A stretch of 64,000 bases of DNA from G965197715 sp965247615 (GTDB lineage Bacteria > Chloroflexota > Dehalococcoidia > Lucifugimonadales > UBA1127): positions 992,001-1,056,000 of the forward strand of contig OZ252022.1 in the NCBI GenBank assembly GCA_965247615.1, in the 5' to 3' direction. Under the pieces are notes generated by a model, which had not been told where the DNA came from, made no database searches, and worked only from the letters and a program-made list of their open reading frames with translations. Numbering within the stretch: position 1 is the stretch's first letter; every line of letters starts with the position of its first letter. This document shows, in pieces, positions 25,593 to 34,659 of the stretch. A program made the position numbers and the translations under genes.

Positions 25593-27428
25593 TTGTTTAG
25601 CTTAAGTACACGCAGATGGTCGCATACCTTTCTTCTAGGCGGAGCGCTGCTGGCGCTCATGGTTGCTGTCGCGGCCTGCGCAGGGGGCGCGCCGTCGGTA
25701 GCCCAGGCGCCGGCGCAGCCCGCACCGGCGGCGCTGCCGGCCCCGGCAGCCCCAGCGGCCGATCCAGAGGCTGCCCGGGCACTGCCGGGCCAGACCATGC
25801 CCGCTCCCGTGGCGCCCGCGCAACCCGCGGTCCGCGCGCCGGGGGAACCCAAGTACGGCGGTATCGCCAAGTTCGCAATGCGCCGCGACGGCATCCGCGG
25901 CTTCGACCGCATGCAGACCGGCACCTACTACGACATCCACATGCCTGGCTCCGGCCTCTGGGGCAACGGCAATCTCGTCCGAATGTGCCGGGACAACATC
26001 TACGCAGCATGCCCAGCCCTGGCCGAAAGCTGGGAAACCAACGACGATTTCACCCAGTGGACCTTCAAGATCAGGGAAGACGTCCTCTGGCATGACGGCA
26101 CGTCCTTCACCGTGGACGACGCCAAGTTCTGGCTCGACATGAACCTCGGCACTGCCGAGGCCGCCGGCAACAAGCGCCCTCCTTCCGTCTACAAGAGCCA
26201 ATTCGGCGACGTGGTGAACACGGAGATCCTGGACGGGAATCGGGTCCGCATTACCCTCGGAGATGCCATCCCCTTCTATCCCAACTACTTCAACCGCCCA
26301 GAGAATGCCGTCGCTCATCCCAAGCGTCTGACGGAGCCGCGAATTGCAGCGGGCGAAGTGAAGGTCACCCCAGTGGAGCTGAACTTCATCGGCACCGGCC
26401 CCTTCAAGATCGAGGAGTACGAGAAGGGTATCGCGGTCCGGATTCGTAGGTTCGACGGGTACTGGGAAAAGGACGCAGCGGGGCAGCAGCTCCCCTACCT
26501 GGACGGCGTCGACTACGCCATCATCACCGACCCCTCCGCCATGGACGCGGCCTTTCTCGTGGGGCGGCTGGACGGCGGCGCCCTTGGCTCCGGCCATAGC
26601 CTGAGCCTGGACAGGAAGGGCGCCTACGACCGTCGCCTCGGCGATGAGGTCTACTACACCAACCCCGCAGGCACCTGCAAGGGCCCCACCTTCAACACCC
26701 TCAAGGACGGGCCGCTCAAGGACGTCCGCGTGCGCCAAGCCATCAACTTGTGGTACGACCGCGTGTCGTCCGTGGCCGCCCTGGTCGGCGGGCTGGGTGG
26801 TGTCTGCGCCATGTTCCAGCCGGACAATCCCTATACCACTCCAGACTTTATACAGTGGCCCGGGTGGAACCCGGCGACTCGTGCCGCCGACAAGGCCGAG
26901 GCCAAGCGTCTCTTGGCCGAGGCCGGATATGCCGTTGGCGCCAAGGTGAACGCCATCTGCTACACCAGCAGGTCCTATATGGCAGACTGCGAGTACACCC
27001 AGGACCAGCTTCGCAGCTTGGGCATCGAGATGGAGATCGTCCCCGCCGACTCCGCGCGATGGAGCGCGGAGCGCTACAGCCTAGACTATGACATCTCCCC
27101 CCGCGGCGGCTTCGGCTTTGTCCCCATTCCCGAAATGGCCGAGCGAAGTATGGGCGCCTACAGCGATTTCTTCACCGCTACCGGCAAGCACGAAGACCCC
27201 AAGGTCGCCCAGCTCTTCCAGAGCATCAAGAGCGCCGTCGACTTTACCGAGCGCGTCAGACTCTGGCGTGAGCTGGAGCGCTACTACGTGGCGGAACAGG
27301 TTTACACCCTCACTGCCTACTACAACGAGTCCGTCGTGCCCTATCGCTCCTACCTGAAGGGGATCATCAACTCCCCAGAGGTTCCAACCACCACCATAGA
27401 CCCAGCCATCATCTGGCTGGACGAATAG
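25593..27428 (+). CDS. ABC transporter substrate-binding protein, family 5 (paralog of 20871-22763)
   Basis: A 611-residue lipoprotein: signal FLLGGALLALMVAVAACAGG with lipobox Cys, Ala/Pro-rich linker (~residues 30-80), then a family 5 fold. LWGNGNLVRMCRDNIYAACP and DFTQWTFKIREDVLWHDG match the SBP at 20871-22763. Start is TTG 25593, 7 bases after AAAGGAGGA, a strong ribosome site that decides the start. Delivers its solute to the permease pair that follows. A strong hairpin lies between it and the permease genes. Confidence 0.9.
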   Translation: MFSLSTRRWSHTFLLGGALLALMVAVAACAGGAPSVAQAPAQPAPAALPAPAAPAADPEAARALPGQTMPAPVAPAQPAVRAPGEPKYGGIAKFAMRRDGIRGFDRMQTGTYYDIHMPGSGLWGNGNLVRMCRDNIYAACPALAESWETNDDFTQWTFKIREDVLWHDGTSFTVDDAKFWLDMNLGTAEAAGNKRPPSVYKSQFGDVVNTEILDGNRVRITLGDAIPFYPNYFNRPENAVAHPKRLTEPRIAAGEVKVTPVELNFIGTGPFKIEEYEKGIAVRIRRFDGYWEKDAAGQQLPYLDGVDYAIITDPSAMDAAFLVGRLDGGALGSGHSLSLDRKGAYDRRLGDEVYYTNPAGTCKGPTFNTLKDGPLKDVRVRQAINLWYDRVSSVAALVGGLGGVCAMFQPDNPYTTPDFIQWPGWNPATRAADKAEAKRLLAEAGYAVGAKVNAICYTSRSYMADCEYTQDQLRSLGIEMEIVPADSARWSAERYSLDYDISPRGGFGFVPIPEMAERSMGAYSDFFTATGKHEDPKVAQLFQSIKSAVDFTERVRLWRELERYYVAEQVYTLTAYYNESVVPYRSYLKGIINSPEVPTTTIDPAIIWLDE

Positions 27429-27439
27429 CCACCGCGCAC

Positions 27440-27474
27440 GGAGGCGGGCCCGGCGCACAGGCGGGCCCGCCTCC
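27440..27474 (+). promoter_or_regulatory. intercistronic hairpin between SBP and permease genes
   Basis: GGAGGCGGGCCC, 11-nt loop, GGGCCCGCCTCC: a perfect 12-bp GC-only stem without a T-run, within the 68-bp gap between SBP stop and DppB-like start. Probably protects the SBP mRNA or reduces read-through. Confidence 0.65.
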
Positions 27475-27496
27475 CAATCCCGAGAGGCGAGCATAG

Positions 27497-28459
27497 ATGC
27501 AGCGCTATCTCCTCCGGCGGGTAGTTCTCTTCGTCCCGACCCTTCTCATAGGGTCGCTTCTCATCTTCGTCATCATGCGGGTCATCCCGGGCGACGTCGT
27601 GCTCCTCATTGTGGGGGGCGAAGAGGAAGTCCAGTCGCTCAGCCAGCATGACGTGGACCGCATCCGGGAAGAGCTTGGCCTCAGCGACCCCCTGCCGGTC
27701 CAGTACGCCAACTGGCTCTGGAGCATGGTCAACGGCGAGTTCGGCGGACGGTCCCTCATTGACAACGAGTCCATGGCGGAGTCCATCGCCCGCCGCGGTC
27801 CTGTGACCCTTCAGCTGGCTCTGATGACCATCCTCATAGCCTGGACCGTCTCCATCCCCCTGGGTGTTATTGCCGCCCTCTACCAGAACAGATGGCCAGA
27901 CTATCTGGTCCGCAGCCTGAGCATAGCCGGGCATGCCATGCCCAATTTCTGGCTGGCCCTGGTCCTGATCATCGCCTTGGTCGTGGTCTTCTCCTGGACG
28001 CCGCCCATCTTCTACGCCCACCTCTGGGAGGACCCCTGGGACCATATGCAGAAGATCATCTGGCCCGCCCTGATCCTGGCCTGGGGTTTCAGCTCCAGCC
28101 TCATCCGCGTCACCCGCTCCAACATGCTGGAAAGCCTGCGCCAGGACTACGTCAGGACCGCCAGAAGCAAGGGACTCCCGGAGAAGATCGTCATCGCAAG
28201 ACATACACTGAGAAACGCCCTGATGCCCGTGATAACCCTGGGCGGACTCGAGCTGGGCGCCCTCTTCAGCGGCAGTGTGATCCTGGAAAGCATCTTCGGC
28301 CTTCCCGGGCTGGGACAGGGCATCATCGGAGCGGCGTCCAACCGGGACTATCCGGTGATTCAGAGTCTGACGATGCTCTTGGTTGTGATGATGCTGTCCG
28401 TCAACCTGCTCGTGGACATCCTGTACTCCTTCGTCGACCCAAGGATTCGCTACTCTTAG
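27497..28459 (+). CDS. peptide-type ABC transporter permease (DppB-like)
   Basis: A 320-residue permease: MQRYLLRRVVLFVPTLLIGS, then RVIPGDVVLLIVGGE, six predicted helices, the EAA loop RTARSKGLPEKIVIARHTLR and the ending DPRIRYS. Pairs with the DppC-like gene 30 bp downstream. The external loop after helix 1 is longer and more acidic than in the DppB-like protein at 17644-18588. Confidence 0.9.
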   Translation: MQRYLLRRVVLFVPTLLIGSLLIFVIMRVIPGDVVLLIVGGEEEVQSLSQHDVDRIREELGLSDPLPVQYANWLWSMVNGEFGGRSLIDNESMAESIARRGPVTLQLALMTILIAWTVSIPLGVIAALYQNRWPDYLVRSLSIAGHAMPNFWLALVLIIALVVVFSWTPPIFYAHLWEDPWDHMQKIIWPALILAWGFSSSLIRVTRSNMLESLRQDYVRTARSKGLPEKIVIARHTLRNALMPVITLGGLELGALFSGSVILESIFGLPGLGQGIIGAASNRDYPVIQSLTMLLVVMMLSVNLLVDILYSFVDPRIRYS

Positions 28460-28489
28460 TTTGAGCGCTCATGCGCAGGCGGTGAGAAC

Positions 28490-29395
28490 GTGAGAGATGC
28501 GGCAGACGCCGCCGGAGCAGTCCCGGCCACACTGGCGCGCGCAAGCGGGAAACCGTGGACCTTCCACGTCATCCGGTTTGGGCGCAGGTACCCTCTGGGT
28601 GCGTTTGGCGCCATCATGCTGGTCTTCCTGAGCGTCGTGGCGGTGCTAGCTCCGCAGGTTGCCCCCTTCGACCCCGTCGTTCAGGACGTCCCCAACCGCC
28701 TCCGGCCGCCCAGCAGCGAGTACTGGCTCGGCACCGACGAGTTTGGCCGCGACGCCTTCAGCAGGCTCGTGTTTGGCGCCCGCATCTCTCTCTACGTGGG
28801 TTTCCTCTCAGTCGCTCTGGGGTCGGTGGTCGGGACCATCATCGGAATAGCATCCGGATACCTGGGAGGACGGTTCGACCTGTTGGTCCAGCGCGTCGTG
28901 GACGCCTTCATGGGATTCCCTTCTCTGGTGTTCACCATGATGCTGGTCATCGCTCTGGGGGCTTCCATCAACAACGTCACCCTTGCCATAGCTGTCAACA
29001 TGAGCCCCCGCATCGTCCGCGTCTCCAGGTCCTCGGCCCTCACGGTGAAAGAGGAGGTGTATGTCCTGGCCACCAAGGCCCTTGGGGCAAGCACCTGGCG
29101 TGTGATGCTCCGCCACGTGCTGCCCAACTGCATGGCGCCAATCTTTGTGCTGTCGACGGGGTACTTGGGGTCCGCGATCGTGTCGGAGGCCAGCCTCAGC
29201 TTCCTCGGACTGGGCGTGCCGCCGCCGAACCCCTCCTGGGGCGCCCTCATCCAGGTTGGCACCGGAGGCTATCTCTGGTCCGCGCCGTGGCTGTCCCTGG
29301 TCCCGGGCGTGGCGCTCTCCGTTGTGGTATTCGCCTTCGCCTTCTTCGGCGATGCGCTCCGGGACGCCTTCGACCCCCGGCTTCGCGGCAGGTAG
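28490..29395 (+). CDS. peptide-type ABC transporter permease (DppC-like)
   Basis: A 301-residue permease with an N-terminal cytosolic tail, helix 1 GAFGAIMLVFLSVVAVLAP, the diagnostic YWLGTDEFGRDAFSRLVFGA and an EAA loop LATKALGASTWRVMLRHVLP. The end, FFGDALRDAFDPRLRGR, is typical. GTG 28490 start. No ATPase genes follow; amidohydrolases do. Confidence 0.9.
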   Translation: MRDAADAAGAVPATLARASGKPWTFHVIRFGRRYPLGAFGAIMLVFLSVVAVLAPQVAPFDPVVQDVPNRLRPPSSEYWLGTDEFGRDAFSRLVFGARISLYVGFLSVALGSVVGTIIGIASGYLGGRFDLLVQRVVDAFMGFPSLVFTMMLVIALGASINNVTLAIAVNMSPRIVRVSRSSALTVKEEVYVLATKALGASTWRVMLRHVLPNCMAPIFVLSTGYLGSAIVSEASLSFLGLGVPPPNPSWGALIQVGTGGYLWSAPWLSLVPGVALSVVVFAFAFFGDALRDAFDPRLRGR

Positions 29396-29427
29396 CGCGG
29401 CGAATGTGCGGCACACCATTGCGCCCG

Positions 29428-29456
29428 TTGACAGTGCCCATCGGCCATGGTACACG
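29428..29456 (+). promoter_or_regulatory. sigma70-like promoter upstream of amidohydrolase paralog 4
   Basis: TTGACA (29428-29433), 17 bp, TACACG (29451-29456), ~60 bp upstream of ATG 29523. Suggests the two amidohydrolases at 29.5-31.8 kb can be transcribed apart from the transporter genes. Confidence 0.5.
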
Positions 29457-29522
29457 TTGGAATCGTGGTAGCTCCACCTGATAAGTCATAGCACGAGAAT
29501 TCGTCACAGGACAGGAGGTCTC

Positions 29523-30635
29523 ATGCCGACCATTGACGCTGATTGCCACGTTATTGAAACCGAGCATGCCTGGGATTACCTTGATGAGTCTGAGAAGCAG
29601 TACAGGCCCATGCTTCTGAAGGGGACCACCGAATCCGGCGTGGCGAAGAACTTCTGGCTCATCGACGGCAAGCTGCGGCCGCGGCAGGCCAGCGCCGACC
29701 CCAACATCGGCGGCAGCAAGGACTCCCTCTCAGGCCGCGGTCAGATACCGCCCGCCGCCCGCTTGCTGGATGACGTGTCCCTTCGCCTGGCCCACATGGA
29801 TGAGCTGGACGTGGACATTCAGGTGTTGTACCCAACTATCTTCCTGACGCCCATTGCCCAGCACGTCGAGGCGGAGGTCGCGCTCTGCAAGAGCTACAAC
29901 CGGTGGCTCGCCGACATCTGGAGCCAGAGCAACGACCGCCTGCGGTGGGTGGTGGTGCCGCCCCTCATGGACATTGAGGCCTCGATTTCAGAGCTCAGGT
30001 TCGGCAAGGAGAACGGCGCCTGCGGGATCTTCATGCGCGGCATCGAGCTGGACCGCCTGATGGTCGATCCGTACTTCCACCCCATGTATGAGGAGGCCCA
30101 ACGCCTCGACATGCCCCTCTGCGTCCACGCGGGCGTTGGGAGCAGCTACTGGGCCGGCATCTTCTCCGCCAAGGACTACACCGCCAACAAGACCACGGAG
30201 ATCAGCGCGGAGGCCTTCTCCCGCAACAAGCTCGCGGGCATCAGCGCGTTCAACTCGATGCTCACCCACAAGGTCCCGGACCTCCTCCCCAACATGTTCC
30301 CCCGCCTCCGCGTGGGCTTCATCGAGCTCAGCGCCAGCTGGCTGCCCTACGTGGTCACCGATCTCCGAAGGCGCCTGGAGCGAGGCGGCGACTCCCTGGG
30401 CGACGACCCCCTGGGCGACGCCAGGTTCTACGTCGCCTGTCAGACCAACGACGATCTTCCCCACATCCTGAGGCACGTCGGCGAAAACAACCTCGTCATC
30501 GGCTCCGACTACGGCCACTCGGACACGTCCAGCGAGCTGGAAGCGCTGAGAAACCTGAAGAAGAACGGTGAACTAGCCCCGGCCGTTGTCGACAAGATCC
30601 TCCATGACAACCCCAAGGCCCTTTACGGCCTGTAG
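29523..30635 (+). CDS. amidohydrolase family 2 protein (paralog 4)
   Basis: A 370-residue ACMSD-like enzyme: IDADCHVIETEHAWDYL near the N-terminus, YNRWLADIWSQ, PLCVHAGVGSSYW (metal His), GFIELSASWLPYVV, and GSDYGHSDTS with the catalytic Asp; ends DNPKALYGL. It has a ~10-residue insertion around residues 215-230 (KDYTANKTTEISAEAF) relative to paralog 3, probably in a substrate loop. An ACAGGAGG ribosome site precedes the ATG. Confidence 0.88.
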   Translation: MPTIDADCHVIETEHAWDYLDESEKQYRPMLLKGTTESGVAKNFWLIDGKLRPRQASADPNIGGSKDSLSGRGQIPPAARLLDDVSLRLAHMDELDVDIQVLYPTIFLTPIAQHVEAEVALCKSYNRWLADIWSQSNDRLRWVVVPPLMDIEASISELRFGKENGACGIFMRGIELDRLMVDPYFHPMYEEAQRLDMPLCVHAGVGSSYWAGIFSAKDYTANKTTEISAEAFSRNKLAGISAFNSMLTHKVPDLLPNMFPRLRVGFIELSASWLPYVVTDLRRRLERGGDSLGDDPLGDARFYVACQTNDDLPHILRHVGENNLVIGSDYGHSDTSSELEALRNLKKNGELAPAVVDKILHDNPKALYGL

Positions 30636-30733
30636 CCCTGCGGCGCGGAGCACGGCCCGGGCCGGCGGGCCCACAACGCAGCCAAACCGGAACAGCCCAG
30701 AGACGCAGCGAGAATCGAACGAGAGGAGCAGCC

Positions 30734-31780
30734 ATGCGAGTAGACGTAGACGCACACGTAGATGAGACCGAAGCCACCTGGGACTATCTGGAAGCCAGCG
30801 AAGAGGCCCTTCGCCCCATAACCGTCGACCCGGGACGGTCCATCAGCGTCACCGACGCCAGGCCGCATCGCCTGTGGATCATCGACGGCCGTCTCCAGCT
30901 TCGCCGCTTTCGCGACGACGTGCGCACCGGCACCGTCCGCGAGACCCGCGAGCTTGAGGACGTTGAGGCCCGCGTCAAGCACATGGACGAGCTCAGCATC
31001 GACATCCAGGTCCTCTATCCAACGCTCTTCCTCACCGGCGTCACTGCCCGCGCAGAGGTGGAGCTGGCCCTCACGCGCTCCTACAACCGTTGGATCGCGG
31101 AGCGGACGCAGGAGAGCGGCGGCCGCCTCCGCTGGGTCGCCATGCTCCCCCTCCTCGACATGGACGCCGCCGTCCAGGAGCTCCACTGGGCCAAGGAGCA
31201 CGGCGCTGTCGGCGTCTTCAAGAAGGGCGTCGAGTGCGGCCGCAACGCCAGCGACCCCTACTTCTTCCCCCTCTATGAAGAGGCCAACCGCCTGGACATC
31301 CCGCTGTGCATGCACTTCGCGACCGGCAACCCCCCCGCCCCCTCCGACAGCGGCCAGATGAGCGGCAGGTTCAACGCCATCTCCGCCTTCACCGACCTCG
31401 CCCAGAGCCGCGTACCGGACCGTTTCCCCGACCTCCGCGTCGGCTGGATCGAGACCGGCGCCTCCTGGATCCCCTTCCTCATGGCGGACCTCGAGGCCAA
31501 GAAGCAGAAGCGCACCTTCCAGAGCTTCGACCTCAAGGAGGACCTGTTCCGCCACTGCCGGTTCTACGTCGCGTGCGACTCTTCCGACGACCTCCCCTAC
31601 ATCCTCAGGTACGGCACCGAGGACAGCCTGATGATCGGCACGGACTACACGCACGCGGACCAGTCGGCGCAGATCGACGCGCTGGACATCATCGAGCAGC
31701 GCGGGCGGGAGGGGGAGATCCCCATCGAGGTCGCGCACAAGATCATCGACGACAACCCGCGCGCCTTCTACGGGCTGTAG
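30734..31780 (+). CDS. amidohydrolase family 2 protein (paralog 5)
   Basis: A 348-residue ACMSD-like enzyme: MRVDVDAHVDETEATWDYL at the N-terminus, YNRWIAERTQ, PLCMHFATGNPPAP (metal His), GWIETGASWIPFLM, and GTDYTHADQS with the catalytic Asp; ends DNPRAFYGL. Groups with paralog 6 (38962-40038), sharing the DxHVDET start, rather than with 2-4. GAGAGGAG precedes the ATG. Last gene of the rightward arm. Confidence 0.88.
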   Translation: MRVDVDAHVDETEATWDYLEASEEALRPITVDPGRSISVTDARPHRLWIIDGRLQLRRFRDDVRTGTVRETRELEDVEARVKHMDELSIDIQVLYPTLFLTGVTARAEVELALTRSYNRWIAERTQESGGRLRWVAMLPLLDMDAAVQELHWAKEHGAVGVFKKGVECGRNASDPYFFPLYEEANRLDIPLCMHFATGNPPAPSDSGQMSGRFNAISAFTDLAQSRVPDRFPDLRVGWIETGASWIPFLMADLEAKKQKRTFQSFDLKEDLFRHCRFYVACDSSDDLPYILRYGTEDSLMIGTDYTHADQSAQIDALDIIEQRGREGEIPIEVAHKIIDDNPRAFYGL

Positions 31781-32042
31781 GGGGCCAAGGTCTCCCTGGG
31801 CCCGTTTCACCCGCCATGAGACGCAGTTGAAGGCGGGGTGGCGGAGCTGGTTTGATTGGTTTCCTTCGGTGGATAGTCTGTAGTGTTTTTTGGGGATTCT
31901 GAACCTGGAAAAGTGGGAAAAGGTCGATTGTTTGTTGGTGGAGACCCCCCGGTAGCTTCGGCGTGGCTTTGCAGCGTTGATTATTCTCGTGGCGGGGACC
32001 CCCCCACCCTGGCCCCGCACCCCGCCCCGCCCCCCACCATGG

Positions 32043-32062
32043 ATTCCCGCCTGCGCGGGAAT
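32043..32062. repeat. dRS3-like palindrome, copy 1
   Basis: ATTCCCGCCTGCGCGGGAAT, a 20-bp element with ATTCCC/GGGAAT ends and a GC-rich core, followed by GACG. The form resembles neisserial dRS3 and the common intergenic CGGGAATGACG repeats of many bacteria. Confidence 0.7.
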
Positions 32063-32098
32063 GACGTTGGGGTGTGTGCGGGAATGACGCTGGGGGGG

Positions 32099-32111
32099 GT
32101 CGCTGCGCGAC
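32099..32111. repeat. GTCGC hairpin repeat, copy 3 (one base shorter)
   Basis: GTCGCTGCGCGAC, the loop reduced by one base, followed by GGCTTTGTGGGCGTGGG as in the full copies. Confidence 0.65.
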
Positions 32112-32215
32112 GGCTTTGTGGGCGTGGGCTGGGAGCGTTGCGTCGGTACGTGACATAGACATAAGGGTATGGTAGGGCGTAGGGTCCTGTGCGGGCAAGG
32201 GGAGGATGGCACAGG

Positions 32216-32229
32216 GTCGCTGGCGCGAC
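32216..32229. repeat. GTCGC-TGGC-GCGAC hairpin repeat, copy 4
   Basis: Perfect 14-mer followed by GGCCATGTGGG. Confidence 0.7.
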
Positions 32230-32268
32230 GGCCATGTGGGGGGAGGGTTGCGGAGCCGCCACGGCAGG

Positions 32269-32282
32269 GTCGCTGGCGCGAC
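32269..32282. repeat. GTCGC-TGGC-GCGAC hairpin repeat, copy 5
   Basis: Perfect 14-mer, 53 bp after copy 4; followed by GGGCACATGGG. Confidence 0.7.
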
Positions 32283-32453
32283 GGGCACATGGGCCTCGCT
32301 GCGCCGTCAGAGGGCTGAAAGCTCTGAAGAAACCCTCCAAGCAACTCGGCCCGGCCTACACTGAGCTGTTCAGATGTTCCCTAGGGATGGTCTGAATAAG
32401 TCCCGTGGATGTGGAGGATGGGCATGAAACCTGCCCCTCCCCGCGCACCCTGG

Positions 32454-32473
32454 ATTCCCGCCTTCGCGGGAAT
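32454..32473. repeat. dRS3-like palindrome, copy 2
   Basis: ATTCCCGCCTTCGCGGGAAT followed by GACGGAGGGGGCGGGAATGACG, a partial second unit. Confidence 0.7.
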
Positions 32474-32523
32474 GACGGAGGGGGCGGGAATGACGGGCTT
32501 CAGGCCACTTGTTCAGATGTTCC

Positions 32524-32715
32524 TTAGCTGACGAACGTGGCGTCTTTAGGCCGTGGCTTGCCGCCATGCACCGAAGGCTCGGCGCACCACTTGGCGGCGA
32601 GGCGGCGGACTGCCAGGTAGATGTCCTGGTCGAAGCCCAGGAGGTCGCAGACCACGCGGCGGTCGAGGAGGGCGCGGTTGGGGTCGGCGTCCGCCAGGTA
32701 GGCGGGCTTGAGCTC
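32524..32715 (-). pseudogene. 3' fragment of a DNA methylase/restriction-type gene
   Basis: About 63 codons ending at TAA 32524-32526: ADPNRALLDRRVVCDLLGFD then YLAVRRLAAKWCAEPSVHGG and KPRP. This resembles the C-terminus of adenine-specific DNA methylase/endonuclease proteins as I remember them; the assignment is tentative. Upstream the similarity stops abruptly near 32715 and unrelated DNA begins. Pairs with the 5' fragment at 35072-35272 on the same strand. Confidence 0.45.
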
Positions 32716-32902
32716 CTTAGTACGACAGCAAACCCAGAGTGGAGTTGCTCCACACCAAGAAGGCGTAATCGAATCTCTCGTCGGAGAAGATGACGTTGGG
32801 CCACACTCTTCCACCGATGGACTGCGCCTCGGTAAATGCGACAGCGAGGGCCTGGGAGCCAAATGTAAAGTCAATGTTTAGTTCCAGCGTATAAATCTCA
32901 AT

Positions 32903-33163
32903 GTGTCGGGGAACGATGACATCGCCGATGCGCGAGAGATACCCTTCAACTCTTGTCGGCTGGTGCATCGCAGGCATGGCACCCTTGTCCACGAGGCCGG
33001 GCATGCTCTAGGGATCACAGGCGGCATAACTGGAACGGGTCAAGGTCGGGGTCACCCACATATTGAAGACTCCGTTATGAGCTATAGCCGAGACCGATCT
33101 GTTAGTTGCTCACCAACCCAGTTCGACGTGATGGCCATATACGCGCTGTATCAGAGTAGGTAA
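32903..33163 (+). pseudogene. C-terminal fragment of a metzincin-like metalloprotease
   Basis: The last ~55 residues carry the zinc motif LVHEAGHALGI, then GTGQGRGHPHIEDSVMSYS (third ligand and Met-turn-like SVMSY) and CSPTQFDVMAIYALYQ, matching the C-terminal end of matrixin-like secreted proteases. The N-terminal domain and signal are missing: upstream DNA shows no protease sequence in any frame. So this is a truncated gene at the edge of an inserted segment. The stop lies 8 bp before the next gene. Confidence 0.65.
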
Positions 33164-33171
33164 CAGATACC

Positions 33172-34659
33172 ATGTGGATAAGAAAACTCGCCTGGTTAAG
33201 CGCAGCGCTGGTGACACTATCTTTTCTGCTGATTCTTGTTGCCTGTGATGGCAGGGAGGTAGCCACACCCAGACCTACTCCGACGCTCCGTTACAACCCT
33301 GACGCGGCCAGGCAGCTAGACCCATCGACGCCCGCGACGACGCCGGAGACGCCACTCACCACCGTCACCCCGCCATCGACGCTATCCACTGCCTCTGACT
33401 CAATGGGAGATTACGAATGTGGTCCAGCCCCCCGGGGGTTCGATGGAGAACTCCACGAAAGTTTTCTCCATTGGGCTGGAGACGACGCGTACTTGGTGTT
33501 CGACCATGACGATGTGCTCTTGGTATTGGACATCAAAGGTGCCCAACTGAGAGAAGTCGCTGATGCAGATGAAGACTACACAGGCAACAGCGATGGCTGG
33601 TACAGATTTAAGTATGGGTTCTATGCCGACGTATCGCCAGACAGCTCCCAAATCATCTATTCCACCTGCGAATACTATCTAGATGACGTGAAGAACGAAT
33701 GGGGTGTGCGGCCCGCAGGATACGATATCGCCACTGTGAACATAGACGGCACCGACCGTAAGCAGCTGACGAGGGATCGCTATTTGGATCACTACCCTAC
33801 CTGGTCACCAGATGGGACACGGATCGCCATCGTTAGGGACAAGTCTCGCTTTGCCCCATTGGGTACAGGGTATGACGGAAATCTGTACGTAGTTTATGCA
33901 GATGCACAGGGAAGGATTGCCTTGGGACTTCTCGCTTCTATCGACACAGTTGCGAAGTATCCTCCGGTCTGGTCGCCTGATGGCCAACGTCTGGCATTCA
34001 CTGCGTACGAAGAAGATGGAAATCGCATACTCTACACGGTGGGTGTGCCCACGTGGTCTCCAGGCAACGAAGATTTGTCCTTCACTTCTCTTGGTGAAGA
34101 GCCGCGAATGGTATACGATTACTGGCGGCCTAACTCCTACATCTCCGATGGTATATGGCTCCGCATTTATTGGCGCAACGGTGTACCCTATTCAGTTCGC
34201 TCAGATGTGCCAATGCCAAATAGGATAGGTGATACGAGATCTGTACCCACATGGTCCCCGAACAGCGAGGAGTTGGCCTTCGCCTCTGTTGACGGAGAGT
34301 CACAGATAATCTACGCCGTCAAGCCGGATGGTACGGACTTGCGCACGATTTGGCGTAGTGAGTCCGGCGCCTCCGCTACACCCATCTTCCAGGTGCTGTG
34401 GTCGCCCGATGGGTCTGAACTACTTTTCCTTTCGGACGGAGCATACCTTGTGCGTCAAGACGGCAGTGATCTGCGCCTTTTGCCGACAGTCGGCACCCGG
34501 GCCGCGTGGTCGTCGGACGGGTCAAGGATTGCCATCTACGACCCCAGATACGCGCTCTACACCATGTCCCGGGACGGGACGGACCTGCGCGTCCTGGTCG
34601 AGCAGGACGCTAACGGCAATCTCGTACCAGTGAGCAATACGGATAAGGAAAGTCCATGA
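33172..34659 (+). CDS. PD40/TolB-like beta-propeller lipoprotein
   Basis: A 495-residue exported lipoprotein: signal LVTLSFLLILVACDG with lipobox Cys, a Thr/Pro-rich linker (~residues 30-75), then a propeller built of WSPDG-type blades (HYPTWSPDGTRIAIV; YPPVWSPDGQRLAFT; SVPTWSPNSEELAFAS; QVLWSPDGSELLFLS; AAWSSDGSRIAIYD). Such domains bind peptides or cell-wall fragments; the function is unknown. More AT-rich than neighbouring genes and embedded in a scar between methylase fragments, so probably acquired. Overlaps the next gene by 4 bp (ATGA). Confidence 0.8.
   Translation: MWIRKLAWLSAALVTLSFLLILVACDGREVATPRPTPTLRYNPDAARQLDPSTPATTPETPLTTVTPPSTLSTASDSMGDYECGPAPRGFDGELHESFLHWAGDDAYLVFDHDDVLLVLDIKGAQLREVADADEDYTGNSDGWYRFKYGFYADVSPDSSQIIYSTCEYYLDDVKNEWGVRPAGYDIATVNIDGTDRKQLTRDRYLDHYPTWSPDGTRIAIVRDKSRFAPLGTGYDGNLYVVYADAQGRIALGLLASIDTVAKYPPVWSPDGQRLAFTAYEEDGNRILYTVGVPTWSPGNEDLSFTSLGEEPRMVYDYWRPNSYISDGIWLRIYWRNGVPYSVRSDVPMPNRIGDTRSVPTWSPNSEELAFASVDGESQIIYAVKPDGTDLRTIWRSESGASATPIFQVLWSPDGSELLFLSDGAYLVRQDGSDLRLLPTVGTRAAWSSDGSRIAIYDPRYALYTMSRDGTDLRVLVEQDANGNLVPVSNTDKESP

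Larger units (their letters stand above)
31781..32523. other. repeat-rich gene-free interval
   Basis: 743 bp without a credible gene. It holds three GTCGC hairpin repeats (32099, 32216, 32269), two dRS3-like palindromes (32043, 32454) with partial GCGGGAATGACG echoes, and two copies of GTTCAGATGTTCC (32368-32380, 32511-32523). Composition is low-complexity, G-rich on the plus strand. Open frames here translate to repeat-derived peptides, not proteins. Confidence 0.65.

Noticed and set aside
30623..32344. 573-codon minus-strand open frame
   Set aside because: Most of it is antisense to amidohydrolase paralog 5, and the rest reads through intergenic repeats (HSRTHPNVIPAQAGI type peptides). GC-rich DNA leaves such frames open by chance.
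32717..33004. 95-codon minus-strand frame opposite the metalloprotease fragment
   Set aside because: Looks somewhat protein-like (IEIYTLELNIDFTFGSQALA) but overlaps the well-supported HEAGHALGI coding region on the other strand and has no start signal; insufficient support.
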